64,000 nt of DNA, taken from contig CACVBU010000349.1 of assembly GCA_902728285.1 (NCBI GenBank), positions 186,001-250,000 of the forward strand, written 5' to 3'. The position numbers and the translations under genes were made by a program. The notes below the pieces were generated by a model that was given only the letters and a program-made list of their open reading frames with translations, had not been told where the DNA came from and did no database searches. This DNA comes from Clytia hemisphaerica (lineage: Eukaryota > Cnidaria > Hydrozoa > Leptothecata > Clytiidae). Shown piece by piece: positions 35,944 through 47,440 of this stretch (within the stretch, counting starts at the first letter, position 1; each line of letters begins with the position of its first letter).

Positions 35944-38106
35944 ATGCCGAAGCGAAAAGGTAGCAGAGAACTCGTTAAAAAGCAAGGTCTTCTTAGTAAG
36001 TTCCAGGCAAACAAAAAGACTATTACTAGAATGGAGGAAAGAATAAAAGAGCAGGTTTCTCTTATAGAACAACTTCAAGAAAAAGTCGAATATAATGACA
36101 GAAAATTGTGTGATCTTGAGAATCAGTTGAATAAACAACAAGAAATAATATCTGCAAAACGTGCAGAGTTAGAAAATTCTAAGAATAGTATTACCACAAT
36201 CCAAAATGAAAACAACAAGAAATACAGCATTCAGATAACTTCTTGCACCTCAAAGAAACGACGCGCCAATCCGTCATCAGAAAATTTGAATTTAAAAGCG
36301 AAGTGTGTTCGGAGGAATGAAACCTTCCAAATTTGTCAAAAAGTTCATGGAGGTACTGATTTAGATAATAAACCAACTCTTTTTGGAATGGTAGATACCC
36401 TCACAGCCAAGTTTAAATCGAAAGAGGTTTCTGATACTTTACTCTCATCAAAACAGTCGTTGACAAAATGTTTGAAAGAATCACAAATTAAAAGTTGGAG
36501 TGACGCTTATTCCAATTCTGAGGAAAACAGGTTGCGTTCATTAAACGTATATTACAGCAACGACGTTATGGGAAAGAGGAAATATTCAAATGTCAGGAAA
36601 GCTAATAACAGAGCAAAGTTTGAGGGACAAAGTATTCCAAATTTCATTCCATACAAGAACCTTGCTAAGTAAATCGAAAGTGTTGATATAGGTATAACAA
36701 ATGATGCAAATAATTTATTGCCTGGGGGGCAAGAAGTTGACGGAGTCTACAGAGAGCCTGCGTCTTTTATCAAGCGTTTGGGAAAGTTTTATCTTAATCA
36801 TAATAAAGAACGTTCGGACAAATTGAAAGAGTTTCCAAACCTTCCAAAGAAGGACAACGACTCTTTTATGTTTGCAATAGCTTTTGGGGGAGATGGGGCA
36901 CCGGGCTACGGTACCTCTGTTTTGGTATCCTTCTTGAATGTAGGCCAACGCATAGCAAGCAGCTCAGAAAACTTTCTTTTGTTCGGAGCAGATGTTGACG
37001 AAAGCTCTGATGTTGTAGGGGCATTTATTAAAAAGCTTACCCCTGATATTAAAGATCTTGAGAGTAAAGTATTTGAAATCGAAGAACACAAAGTTGAGTT
37101 TTGTGTTGGCGAAGTTCCCAGTGACATGAAAATGCTCGCACATCTTGCTGGAGAATTGAGTAATGGCTCAACTTATTTTTCAACATTTGCAAATGTCTCC
37201 TCTCATGAATCAAATGACTTTACAAAGAAATTCAGTACCTCCGACAAAAAAGCTGATCGGAAACCATGGGATTTTAATACAAGGATTAAGCATGCGGAAG
37301 ATGTTGCTAAATTCAAAGACACTTTAAAATCTACAAACGCAGAATCAACCAAACGAAACAAAGTTACCAAACACATAAGCAAAACCTTATCCAGTCGTCA
37401 AGAATTTAAACCCTTAATTGGGTCTTACGTTGAAAAAGCAAAAGCAGAGCCACTTCATTTAAAAAATAACATTGTTAAAGAAAAATTCATGAAACATTTT
37501 AAAATCTGCACCTCTGAATCTAAGTTGAATGGAATAAGTTCATTTAAAGATATTCCATCTGCAACACTTTTTGTCAAATTTGTAAATTTCATTCACGACG
37601 AGATGAACTCTAATTTTCTTTCCAAAAAAATTAAAAGGTGGTTCAATGACTTGTCCAAAGTAAAGGAAAAAGATTTTTCATTTCGGTTTCGAGGTAAAGA
37701 GAGTAATTCATTTTTGAAACATTTTCCTCAATTAATTTTTTTTATTATGAGCCAAGTTACAAAGCAGTCGATAAAAACTCGTCTTCTTGAAATTCACCGA
37801 CAATGCATTGCTTTGAGAAAGTTGTTATCATACAGTGTTCGCATAATCAATTTCAACGAAACTCAATCAAAAGAAATGTTTGATTTAGGAAATGAACTGT
37901 TTAAAACTTGCTGTCTCTTTGAACAAAATGTCACGCCAAGTCTTTGGACTTTATGCAATGCCGCTCCTGAACACGCAAAACTATGCCTCGAAAAGTACGG
38001 TTTTGGATTAGGGTGCAATACTATGGAAGGCAGGGAACAAAAGCATCAAGCCATAGAAAGATGCCAATAACACTACATTCCAAAATAGATGGCCTGGTAT
38101 TTTCAG
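35944..38106 (+). pseudogene. Unclassified DDE-like transposase, one stop and one frameshift
   Basis: The N-terminal 80 residues form a basic coiled coil (starting MPKRKGSRELVKKQGLLSKF). A Lys-rich linker follows, then MGKRKYSNVRKANNRAKF and IPNFIPYKNLAK. A single TAA at 36670-36672 interrupts an otherwise continuous frame, which goes on to 38070. The second part carries AIAFGGDGAPGYG, LFGADVDESSDVVGAF, GEVPSDMKMLAHLAGELSNG and near its end NTMEGREQKHQAIERC. Acidic residues in that order with beta-strand-like segments suggest an RNase H-fold transposase with a large helical insertion, distantly reminiscent of Transib/RAG1. A one-base shift near 38065 then gives NNTTFQNRWPGIFRH, where the sequence changes to a LINE. 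No TIRs were identified. The family is not one I can name. Confidence 0.5.
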
Positions 38107-39110
38107 ACATGTATAAAAAAGGCCAATAAAGGAATTGGTCTTATTATCCGACTTCGCAAGCATGTGCCTAGGAGATCTCTACTAACCATTTATAAATCTT
38201 TCATTAGGCCTCATCTTGATTATGGTGATATCGTACATGACCGCCCAGGAAATGCTACCTTTGTGCAGAAGCTTGAACTATTCAATATAATGCCTGTTTA
38301 GCTATAACAGGTTGTTTTCGTGGAACGTCTCAAGAAAAACTATATTCAGAACTTGGTCTTGAAAGTCTTGCTGACAGGCGCTTTGCTAGAAGAATGACAT
38401 TCTTCTATGCAATTATTAACAATTTAGCCCCTTCGTATTTACGTAACTACCTGCCAGTAAGACTTACAGCACCAGGTGGCGTTAGAACAAGAAATCCTAT
38501 TTATCCTCTTAATATACGAACTGAGCGTTTCCGTAACACTTTTTTTCCGTACTGCATATCTCAGTGGAATGTTCTGGGAAGTAATATACGAGATCTACCT
38601 TCAATTAAAACTTTCAAAAAAGCAATCTATGAATTTTTGAGACCCAAGCAATCTCATGTTTTTGATGTTCCTGACATTCAAAGAGTGATCTTTCTTAATC
38701 GACTTCGGGTCGGTTTCAGCCATCTCAACGAGCATAAATTTAGACATGGCTTCCGCGACACTTTAGACCCTTTCTGTGGTTGCCGAACTAACTCTGTTGA
38801 AAACATTCAGCACTTTCTTCTGCACTGCTCTATATATTCCCATGCAAGACAATCTTTGTTCGACAAACTTCAGACCCTAGGCATTATTTTTCATCCGCCA
38901 CTTAACCCTCCTTTTTTCTGTCGGCTTTTATTATATGGGGATGAAAGTTTGACTTCAAATCTAAATAAATCTATTCTTTGTTCTGTCGTTGAATTCCTTA
39001 ACGAAACTGGAAGGTTTAGCGGTGCTTTATTTTAGGCTTTTACCTAACAATTGTAGCTTTCCTTCTCCAAGATTTATTTTATTTTATTTTTTTTTTATTT
39101 TACTTATTTA
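38107..39110 (+). pseudogene. 5'-truncated LINE (RT C-terminus to 3' end)
   Basis: From 38107 the translation is the end of a LINE RT: KKANKGIGLIIRLRKHVPRR, then IYKSFIRPHLDYGDIVHD. A stop or shift near 38300 is followed by the C-terminal domain (38394-39035), with RTERFRNTFFPYCISQWN and a zinc-like CGCRTNSVENIQHFLLHC. The tail near 39080-39120 is T-rich and A-poor, so the true 3' end is uncertain. It interrupts the transposase-like gene and must have inserted later, with 5' truncation as usual for target-primed reverse transcription. Confidence 0.8.
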
Positions 39111-41140
39111 TTTATTTTTTTGCGAAGCGAATATACATGAGCGAAGCAGTTTTGCTATAGTGTGTGCGTACCTTTAAACTCTATATACCAGGGAAGCGCA
39201 GAAGGAAAATGAAAATTTAGTTCCCATCTGTTAAATGTAGATAAGTATTTCGTTCAAGGTTGTGTTTCTTGTTCAAATATGGGTATCAATCTCGGTTTGG
39301 TAGATGGTTTCGTTAATAAAGTTGATCTTTACGGCACCGAAAATGTCCGAGTATGGCTTTTTTCCAAAAGAGACATTTCGTCGTTTCCGTATATTTTGTA
39401 TCTCTTCCTTCACCTATGAGACAGCTGATTGGTTAATATTTTCGTACTATCAGACAACTGATTGGTTGATATTTTCGTTGCTATGGTTTCGATATTTTTA
39501 TTTTTATTTATCGAAACCATTTTGTGAATTTTTTATTCGAAGAATATTTACTGGAAGAATTTTATCAACCTGGAAGCTTCTGGAAAACTCTACCAACTAG
39601 CTACCAGTTTAGTGAATTTATTGCTCTGCTGTGGCGATTATCATTTGGAAAAATCATATAATCAGTTTCATCCACCATAACATTTTGGATTCAACAAAAC
39701 ACAACCCATAACTTTGTGCACCAACAGGGAAGTATATATTTGTTGACTTTTTCCTCACTTTTGGCAGTGGGAAGGAAATTGCACTCCACCTTTTACAGTC
39801 ATAGTTTTCTTTTCACTTGAGAGAAATTTTTTTGACACAAGAGTTAAATTTCCCAGCATCCTGTCTGTCTGTCTGTAACTATCCGATCTGATAAAGAAAT
39901 ATCAACACCGACAGACCGACACTTTTTAAATGAAAAATTTGACGTCCGACTAAAACAGAACAGTCCTAGATATCCACTATTTCTATATTTCTCTCATCGT
40001 GTTCGTCAAAATGTCAGGACAATCAAGACTTTTATCGCTATTTCAAATGCACCGATTGAAACATACCATTTGATTCCTTCTTTTTGTCTTGGGACGGATT
40101 ATGATCACAGTCACTTTCAACAGTTTGATGCTCAAAAATGTCTAATATATTGAATGAAGTTTCAAGATTAGTTAATGCCCCACATGGACAGTTGCTTCAA
40201 GACTTGTATGATTCTGCAAATTGTCCATCTCGCACAATAGCTACGAAAAGTAAAACAATTATCAACATATCTGAATATTTGATTGTCTCACTAAAAATAT
40301 TTTGCTATGATCAGGCATCAAACACTTCAAGAAAACTAGTTCCCAACCTCAATATTGAAACTCATTTTGAAAATGCATTACTAGGGAAATTTGTTTCCAT
40401 TTTGATGGTTGAGAGATTCAATTTCTTGATTGCGAAAACAGGACAATTTTATAACTTTCACTGACTTAGGTTAGTTTTAACTCAACCTTGGAGCAAAATG
40501 GACTGATTGATAATTGGATTTCACTGAGTTCTTCTTCTACAACATTGACTTAACTGGCAAGTAAATTAGAAAAAGGTGAACCGGGGGATGGAACCGAGAT
40601 GAACTCATCTGGTAAACCGGCTGAATCGAGGTGAACCCAGAACCCAGCTTCTGCAGAACTTACTTTGAAATGTTCTTTGTGGATTTTTTGAATGTGGAAA
40701 AGTTTTGTTGTCAATATACTTGAAAATTTTCTTAACTTTTGCCGTGAACTTTTGAACCTTCTTTGAAATGCCTTTTGTCGTCAACTATAAAAACTTTGAA
40801 AAACCTTTGTTGTTCTTGAGTTAGTTCATCTAATCTTTCCAGCTCACCCAAATAGAGACTTATTCGCATGCATAATTTTGCGTTCTTTTAAACCATATGT
40901 AGTTAATTCCTGTTACAAAAAATGATGAATGAATCTGTAGGGGTGGTACAGTCACTTTCGGTCGGGGTTGTGGATGGCAAAATATGTTTTTCTTTGATTA
41001 ATAGGGTTTGTTGTTCTTTTTTGGTGCTTTTTAATAGATATTTGTCGTTCTTTTTAGATGGACTGGAAACGTTAGATTAAAACAGTCTCTTTTCTCCTTT
41101 CTGTTCGCATACCTTACAAATGATCTTTGGTTTTGAACTT
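39111..41140. other. Mostly non-coding; one unknown ORF at 40138-40464
   Basis: It includes a hairpin at about 39483-39519 (TGGTTTCGATA paired with TATCGAAACCA) and a directly repeated ACTGATTGGTT(A/G)ATATTTTCG (39424 and 39460). The ORF at 40138-40464 (108 residues, MSNILNEVSRLVNAPHGQLL) matches nothing I know. Confidence 0.35.
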
Positions 41141-41144
41141 GATA

Positions 41145-41362
41145 CCGTGAGATTGGGTAACTTGCATCAGTGGAGGCTGACGTGCATAGCCCTCAAATTA
41201 ATGACCTGGCTGGTCATTAAAATACAACTACACAGCTCCGCTCACAGCTCTACTCTACCATTTTTGTTTTGATTTAACTTTGTGTTTTAATGACCAGTCA
41301 GGTCATTTATTTGAGGGCTATGCATGTTAGCCTCCACTGATGCATGTTACCACATCTCACGG
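41145..41362. mobile_element. Palindromic foldback MITE, ~80-bp arms, TA flanks
   Basis: The left arm starts CCGTGAGATTGGGTAACTTG. The right arm ends GTTACCACATCTCACGG. Both are flanked by TA (41143-41144 and 41363-41364). The arms share CATCAGTGGAGGCT and GCATAGCCCTCAAAT or complements, with a loop of about 60 bp. Half copies occur at 32268-32345 and 50456-50537, so this is a family. There is no ORF. Confidence 0.85.
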
Positions 41363-42565
41363 TATATAATTGTGTTTTAAATGTGGAAAGCTGTCAATTT
41401 GGTAATTTTCTTCCACGTTTGTCTAATACTCTCGGTTAGTCGGGGGGTTTGGAATAGGCAGGGTACAGGGGGGTTGGAAGAAATCTCAAAATTTAATAAG
41501 CGAGGGGGGGTTTTCCCTCCTTGCAATCTGTTGGAAATTATGAATATGAAATTGCTTTGTCCTGTTTTGAAAGTTTTTTCCTTTTTTTAACATTATTAGT
41601 ATATTATGATAATGCAAAATGACTTTTTTTTTTAATTATGAAATTTTTTGTGAAGGTGAAGCGTGACGCTACAGATCAAATCTGTGTTTTGACTGGACTC
41701 ACCAACCTTTATGATTATAAGGGTACAGTTTGTTTTTTATTTTTTTAAATTCAAAATGCCCTGAATGTGTTACTATAGTGTTTTCATCTTACTTTTCTTA
41801 TATTGTTGTTTCTTTAAACTTTTTGCTATTTATTCTAGAAAATGAAAAATAGAACGGTTGAAGCTTCATTTTTCATCAATGAGAGAATCTACAGATGTCA
41901 TTTTTATAGAGAGGGGCTATAAATTTTTTGCGAATGATAAGATATTCGGAAAGACTGCACAAATGCCATTGAATATACAGTGTTTGTATGTCTTAAATTT
42001 CTTGCTTGCAACTTGCGAATCGAGGAGGCTCTGGATCGCTTCGCAACTTTTATATATATACGGCTTGTACATAGTCTAGTACCTCTGGCGATATAACGTT
42101 AGTTCCTAGCGGGGGGAGGGACTATATTTTATGTTTAAGTAATGTTTTGTAATATATGTTCGTAGTGTACACGTGTTTTTGTTTCAATAATAAAAATAAA
42201 AAAAAAGACCTTTTTTCCCAATTCTGTATATGGCACCTATTGATTTAATTGTATACATACAATATAAATGTCAGTAGTTTGAATAACATGACGCAAACGA
42301 GAATTTCTGCCTCTTTCGGGGCTTAAGTATTTATAAAAAATTAATATCGATTTCCATTCATGTACGAAATCGATATGTCAACATCTTTTTTATTACATTC
42401 TCTATCGATTCTTTAGGAAATTTAGAAGCTGTTATTTTTATAAAAATATATGGGTGGGAATTCACCAGGGGGGCTATATAAATAATATGGACCACCTTTT
42501 TGGCTCGCTGATTTTGCTAAATAAGGAGTTTTTAAAAAAGCGAGTAAGAGTCGATCGTCGACATA
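41363..42565. other. Non-coding, no gene seen
   Basis: It includes G-run repeats near 41440-41515 (TCGGGGGGTTTGGAATAGGC) akin to the C/G-run MITEs elsewhere, and an AATAAAAATAAAA signal-like stretch near 42187. No supported gene. Confidence 0.35.
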
Positions 42566-42676
42566 AGGGGAAAATTACGAAATTTGGTGCTTTACACCTG
42601 AGCCAAGTCTAAAAAATATTTTGAAGGGTCAAGCTAGCGAAGGAATGACATCCCTGAGAAGTTGTTGCAAGGTATG

Positions 42677-42752
42677 GTTTGAAGTTGGCCCAGTGGTATA
42701 GGGAGATGGCTCACGCACTAGCGATCCCCAGTTCGAGTCGGGTTAGGGGCAC
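42677..42752 (+). tRNA. tRNA-like, probably SINE-derived pol III promoter
   Basis: The A-box-like TGGCCCAGTGG and B-box-like AGTTCGAGTCG lie about 45 bp apart, matching internal RNA polymerase III promoter consensus. I could not draw a convincing acceptor stem or a normal anticodon arm. A tRNA-derived SINE head or a tRNA pseudogene is more likely than a working tRNA. Confidence 0.4.
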
Positions 42753-43475
42753 TTTTGAAATCTTTATCCAGGTTTTGATATTTCATGTTTTTCTGGGTGT
42801 AGATTCCGAAAAAATAGGTCCAAAGTCCTGAAAAGTTGACGGAAGGGCGCTACGGGACCGTAAAGGACCCGCACGGGACCGTATATGACCCCCTCCACTA
42901 GCACCGGACTGGGTGGGTCTCACGACTCGAAACTTTCTGGAGACGTCAAGCATATCGAAGCAGGAAAGCATCCCAAATTTCATCACTCCACCGTCACCGG
43001 TCACCGGGCCGCGAAGGGTACGCTGCAGGCAGGACGTCCCCGTAAGGACAATTGCCGGGCCGTACGGCGTTTTTAGCCGGTCAAACTTTCTGCATCTCTA
43101 CCGAATGGAAAACAAGGCTGCAAAACATCTAAGACGTAGCACCAAAATTAAAGACACAGCACCCGATTAGATTTTGCCTTTAATCGCACGATGGGTTATT
43201 TTTTCTTATTTAGCGCGCCCTCAAAGAGAACAATTAATCGTTAATCACACTCTTCGATGCAGTGCCAATGTTTACAAAATTGATTTTTATGTTTTTTCTC
43301 ACATTTTTTTTTCATCGAACGTTTTAATTGCATTCGAAATTCATTTTGTGAGAAAGAAAATCTATAAACAACAATAAAAGAAAAACATAGAGAGAAGAGA
43401 AAAATATAAAACTTTTAGTGTAATTTCTTTAATTTAACTGGGAAAAAGTAGTGAAACCCATTGTGCGATTAGCTC

Positions 43476-43596
43476 GTAATCACATAATAACTCGTACAAT
43501 TCGAAAATTACACTCGTGATTTTTTTGTTTCGAATTAATAACAAAAAAATCACTCGTGCAATTATTCTCGAATTGCACTCGTTATCATGTGATTAC
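43476..43596. repeat. 121-bp near-perfect hairpin
   Basis: The arms run GTAATCACATAATAACTCGT and the complement ACTCGTTATCATGTGATTAC, with AACAAAAAAATCACTCGTG mirrored near the loop. The stem is about 55 bp with a few mismatches. It is nested in the element 42566-43708. It could be a MITE and a small-RNA source. Confidence 0.8.
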
Positions 43597-43708
43597 ATAT
43601 AAAAATCGGTCTGGACTTTTTTAACAATTAGTACAGCGCAAGACCTTCCCGTAAGGAGGATGATTGCCGGACCGCACGTGTCTATAATAAATTTCGTAAT
43701 TTTCCCCT

Positions 43709-44669
43709 TATAAATTTCCCGTTTGCGCAATAATATTCTTGTCCCCGTTCCGGAATCTTTCCGCTATTTTCCCCGGGATAGCCTCTATGGGCATGCTATT
43801 GTCTGTTTGATGATGTTGTCACAAAAGAAAGAGGATTTATATTTAGTATCGTTTTTGCAGCTCAAAGGCTGGGCAATGCATAAACACAGAAAATTATATT
43901 TAAAAAACAAATTCAAATTTTAATTATTATTTCTGGTTCTGCTCTTTTTTAGATGTAATGATTTCACGATCACAGATCAGTTTGCAAACGAAGACACTGG
44001 TCATCAAACACAAGCTGCTCAAGAGACAACGTGAATATTGTTTACTTTTTACATACCAAATTACTGGGCGTAATTTATAAAATATATGCCTAGGTTGAAT
44101 TGCTCTTTTCTCCTTTATTGCAGGGGTGGGTAAAATAGGCACGGGTTGTATTCACAACATGGGGCGGTAAAACGAAAGAATCTGGCCACTTTGTAATATT
44201 AAGATAAGATATAGTGATAGTAACGGAAATGAGTGAGAGAGGGGAAGATATGTTTGAAAATCACAATCCGAATTTACAGTGATGCTTTTTTCTAATTCTT
44301 TGGTTATACCCAGATAACGTCAACTGCTGGTCAGACACCAATATATCATGCACCAATAATACGTAATAATTTACTTTGTTTTTAGTAAAGAAATTTTTAC
44401 AGAAAAATTTACAGTTGATAAGAACTTACACTTTTTTTTGGAATAAACTAGTTCTACCACGCAACCTAGAAGTTTTTTAAGAAATGTTAAATGTTTCTTA
44501 CATGTTTCTAAACTTTTTGACATGGGAAAAATCAAAATATAATAGCCGCATCCTTTTTTAACCGCCCAACATAAACTTTTTGACATAATCAGCCTTTTTC
44601 ATGCAAAGAAAAAAAACATTTATTTTGATTGGAAGGTTTATAAAAAAACCGAATTAAATAATGTTATTA
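43709..44669. other. Non-coding, no gene seen
   Basis: AT-rich sequence between two TIR elements. No ORF is convincing. Confidence 0.35.
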
Positions 44670-45916
44670 GACAGGCAGCTGACGACATCTAAAATCTAGA
44701 CGACTTCGGGACAAACGTAGAGTTGAGTTTTCTTGTTACCATATATCTACTGATCCTAAAAATTTTACTCGGCGTCCGAAAACTTATTTAACGGACATGT
44801 CCGGTAGTAATTTGTCAAATGATGACGTCACCACCAAAAGTTAAAATTTGATTTCAGCATAAAATAATGATATATATATGGAGGCCAGAATTCGGCCACT
44901 CTTTGTTGTTTGTTGTTTGTAGGAGAAAACATTTTATTTTTTCATACTATATATATTTGCCTAGTACATCAGGGGATGTCCCCTGCCTGGTGTCTAGTGC
45001 AGTTGGCTCCAAAGGAGTCTAAGGTGTTTACACCTTTGTTGATTCATGTTTTGTTTTCTTCTCCTGTCAGTCTACCTGGAGTTTGTTGTCATCTTGTACA
45101 GGCCGCTGGGGTAATGTCGCCTGACTGTCTTAAATGACAGTCAGCCTGTCCCAAGCCAGGATAAAGACAGAGGGACCCAGAGAGGACTAATTACCCTTTC
45201 ATTGTAACATCGTCTCTCTAAGAGGAAAAAGAATTCGGCCACTCTTTGTTGTTTGTAGTTCTGACAGGAGAAAACATTTTATTTTTTCATACTATATATA
45301 TACCATTCGACGCATTTTTCGATCTAGATTCTAAATCACATCAGTCTCACTCAATAGGTAAAAATTTAGATTTCAAAAGTTATGACTTAAATTTGACATG
45401 TGATTTTGGTCAATCATGACCCTCTCACCCCCTAAAAATGTCAAATTTCAACGTCATCAAATCGAAAAACAATTTACACCATTCGGAAGCTCGTCAAAAA
45501 CTATTTAGAAGACATTCGTATGTTCGATTTCTCAGCCTAACTCGAGAAAATTGAGATCGTAATTCCTCATAAAATGGGGCATTTTTTCAAAAATGACGTC
45601 ATAGAAGAGCTAGGGACCTCAATAACTTTTCATATTCAATTTTTTACTTATTAAGATTGATGTGATTTGAAATCTACATCAAAAAACGCTTCGAATGGTA
45701 TGTAAAACTTTGAAATTTTGCAACATCAATTTTTCACTTTTCCTTGTGACGTCATCAATTAATAAATTATTCTCGGACACGTCCGGTAAAGATTTCTAAA
45801 CACGCCGAGTAATTTTTTCTGACTCTCTAAACTATAAAGATTTCTAAATAAGTACTCAATATGTTTTCCTCGAATTTTCACTGATTCACTTTTTTTGATG
45901 TCATCAGCTGCCTGTC
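44670..45916. mobile_element. Large foldback TIR element, 1247 bp, TA flanks
   Basis: The ends GACAGGCAGCTGACGACATC and the complement GATGTCATCAGCTGCCTGTC differ by one base and are flanked by TA. The inverted similarity continues inward: GGACATGTCCGGTA pairs with TACCGGACGTGTCCG, and TACCATTCGACGCATTTTT pairs with AAAACGCTTCGAATGGTA. A roughly 65-bp direct repeat (AATTCGGCCACTCTTTGTTG near 44889 and 45233) brackets a SINE-like insert (about 44950-45230) in the left arm. No transposase is present. Confidence 0.75.
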
Positions 45917-45955
45917 TATATTTTCTCATTTCAACCTCAGCATGATTCTTAGTTT

Positions 45956-46385
45956 TTATCTGAAAAAGCTAATCAAAATTCAGAAAACGCGTGTCAAACT
46001 AAAAATCAAAAACATTCAAACTGAGCAAGAAATCATTTTCACAAACTTAACGCGACAAGGACAAAAGTTGAAAACCAACAAAACAAAACAGCGACAAACC
46101 TTAAAACCAACAACAATAACAAAATAAAACCAAAGAACCAAATAGTAACAACCCACAAATAAACAAATTTACGATAGACAAACAATAAATATAAATCTAC
46201 AAATTTAGCGTAGAGAAAACCGGTAAGTGAATTTCAAGAAAGTTGAGAAATAAATGGAGTGCGGATAGATGAAGACCAAAGTCTGGCATCAGGTGTGGCC
46301 ATGAGTAAGCTTGTCCTGCTACTCTAGAGTCACCCGTCATCTAACCAAATGTTAAAAAGTGTTGATCAAGCACAATCAAGCACAA
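45956..46385 (+). repeat. LINE 5' region (copy of 3186-3608)
   Basis: It matches the copy at 3186-3608 in the same orientation and leads directly into a LINE ORF1. It is taken as the 5' untranslated part of the LINE that spans this locus. Confidence 0.75.
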
Positions 46386-46386
46386 A

Positions 46387-46935
46387 TTGAAAGGAAAAAC
46401 AACCAGAGACATTGGTTTCGATAAAAACAACAACATTTACATCAACGAGAGTTTAACAAGGATCAACGGGAACATATTTAAAACCACAAGAAATCAACTT
46501 AAAGAGAAGGGTTACAAGTTTATTTGGACAGTCCATGGAGTAACCATGGTAAGAAAAAATGAAAACTCTGATATCAAACTAGCTGGGAGACCCGACTTCT
46601 CTGTCTATGTGGTTTCAAAAAAATATCAAAGTATAGACAGTAGTAGCCGGGAATTATACAAGATGCAAGAATTAATCGCAGAATTTGATTGGCTAATATC
46701 TTATTGTTATGATTTGATAAACAAAAGTATGACGTCAAACAGCTCTATTGTTTCAAGAAGTGGCGCGAGCTTTTGAATAGTTTTGAAAAAATAACGGTTT
46801 TTTCTTTTGTGATTTGAAGTGATTTGAATCGAGTCAATAATTCCATACTCTGTATTTCAGTGAAGTTGTTGGGATTTTAACAGGATAGAAATATTTTTGT
46901 AACAGAGTATGGTCTCCAGACTAATATCAAACCTG
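46387..46935 (+). pseudogene. LINE ORF1 C-terminal part
   Basis: The frame encodes NNIYINESLTRINGNIFKTT, YKFIWTVHGVTMVRKNENSD and KLAGRPDFSVYV. This is the end of a LINE ORF1 of the type with an FP-protein-like C-terminal domain. It then continues with SKKYQSIDSSSRELYKMQEL to a stop near 46776. Non-coding sequence up to 46935 is shared with the inverted copy at 4187-4524. An ORF1 start is not evident, so the N-terminal part is probably lost. Confidence 0.65.
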
Positions 46936-46966
46936 TAAAAGCAATAGCACACATTAGTAAATTCAT

Positions 46967-47440
46967 ATGATGGGTACCACTATAGAATCGGTTATTTGCC
47001 ACAAGTGCAAACTTATTTGTCTGAATGACTGTATTTTTTGTGACCTATGTAACACCTGGATACATGCTAAATGTTTCAAAATTTCTAAACGTCAGCTCAC
47101 TCTTTTTGCCAATAGTGAACACCCATTCTTTTGTCCAATCTGCATATCTTGTTCCATTCCATTCAGTAATGTAACGAATGCCCATATTGACCAATTTAAC
47201 TCATCCATGGACCATAGACAGCAACCATGTCATAACTGCACTAAATGCCTTTAAACCATTAACCATAATGATAAGATTGAATGTAAACTACGTAAACACT
47301 CCCTTCGTATAAAATGCACAAACATTAATTCATTAAATGAGATTAATCGAGCCACATGGTCATGCAGTGATTGCCTCACATTCCCATTCCAAAATCTTAA
47401 TACTAACCTAACCAACTCATTTCTGAACAAAAATTGTTCT
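46967..47440 (+). pseudogene. LINE PHD-type zinc-finger domain, one in-frame stop
   Basis: The first finger shows CHKCKLICLNDCIFCDLC, WIHAKCF and FFCPIC. A TAA near 47254 interrupts, and the same frame continues TINHNDKIECKL, HSLRIKCT and WSCSDC, a second finger. Such paired PHD-like fingers precede the endonuclease in some CR1/L2-type LINEs. One expected Cys in the second finger reads Arg (KLRKH). Coding similarity ends near 47440, where another sequence is inserted. Confidence 0.75.

Larger units (their letters stand above)
42566..43708. mobile_element. TIR element, 1143 bp, TA flanks
   Basis: A perfect 20-bp terminal inverted repeat, AGGGGAAAATTACGAAATTT, lies at both ends with TA on each side. 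Inside are a tRNA-like segment (42677), a 121-bp hairpin (43476-43596) and a directly repeated GC-rich motif with CCCGTAAGGA and TTGCCGG (43038 and 43652). No transposase is encoded, so it is a composite non-autonomous element. Confidence 0.8.

Noticed and set aside
42677..42752. Functional tRNA gene
   Set aside because: A and B boxes are present but no acceptor stem or sensible anticodon arm could be drawn; kept only as tRNA-like.
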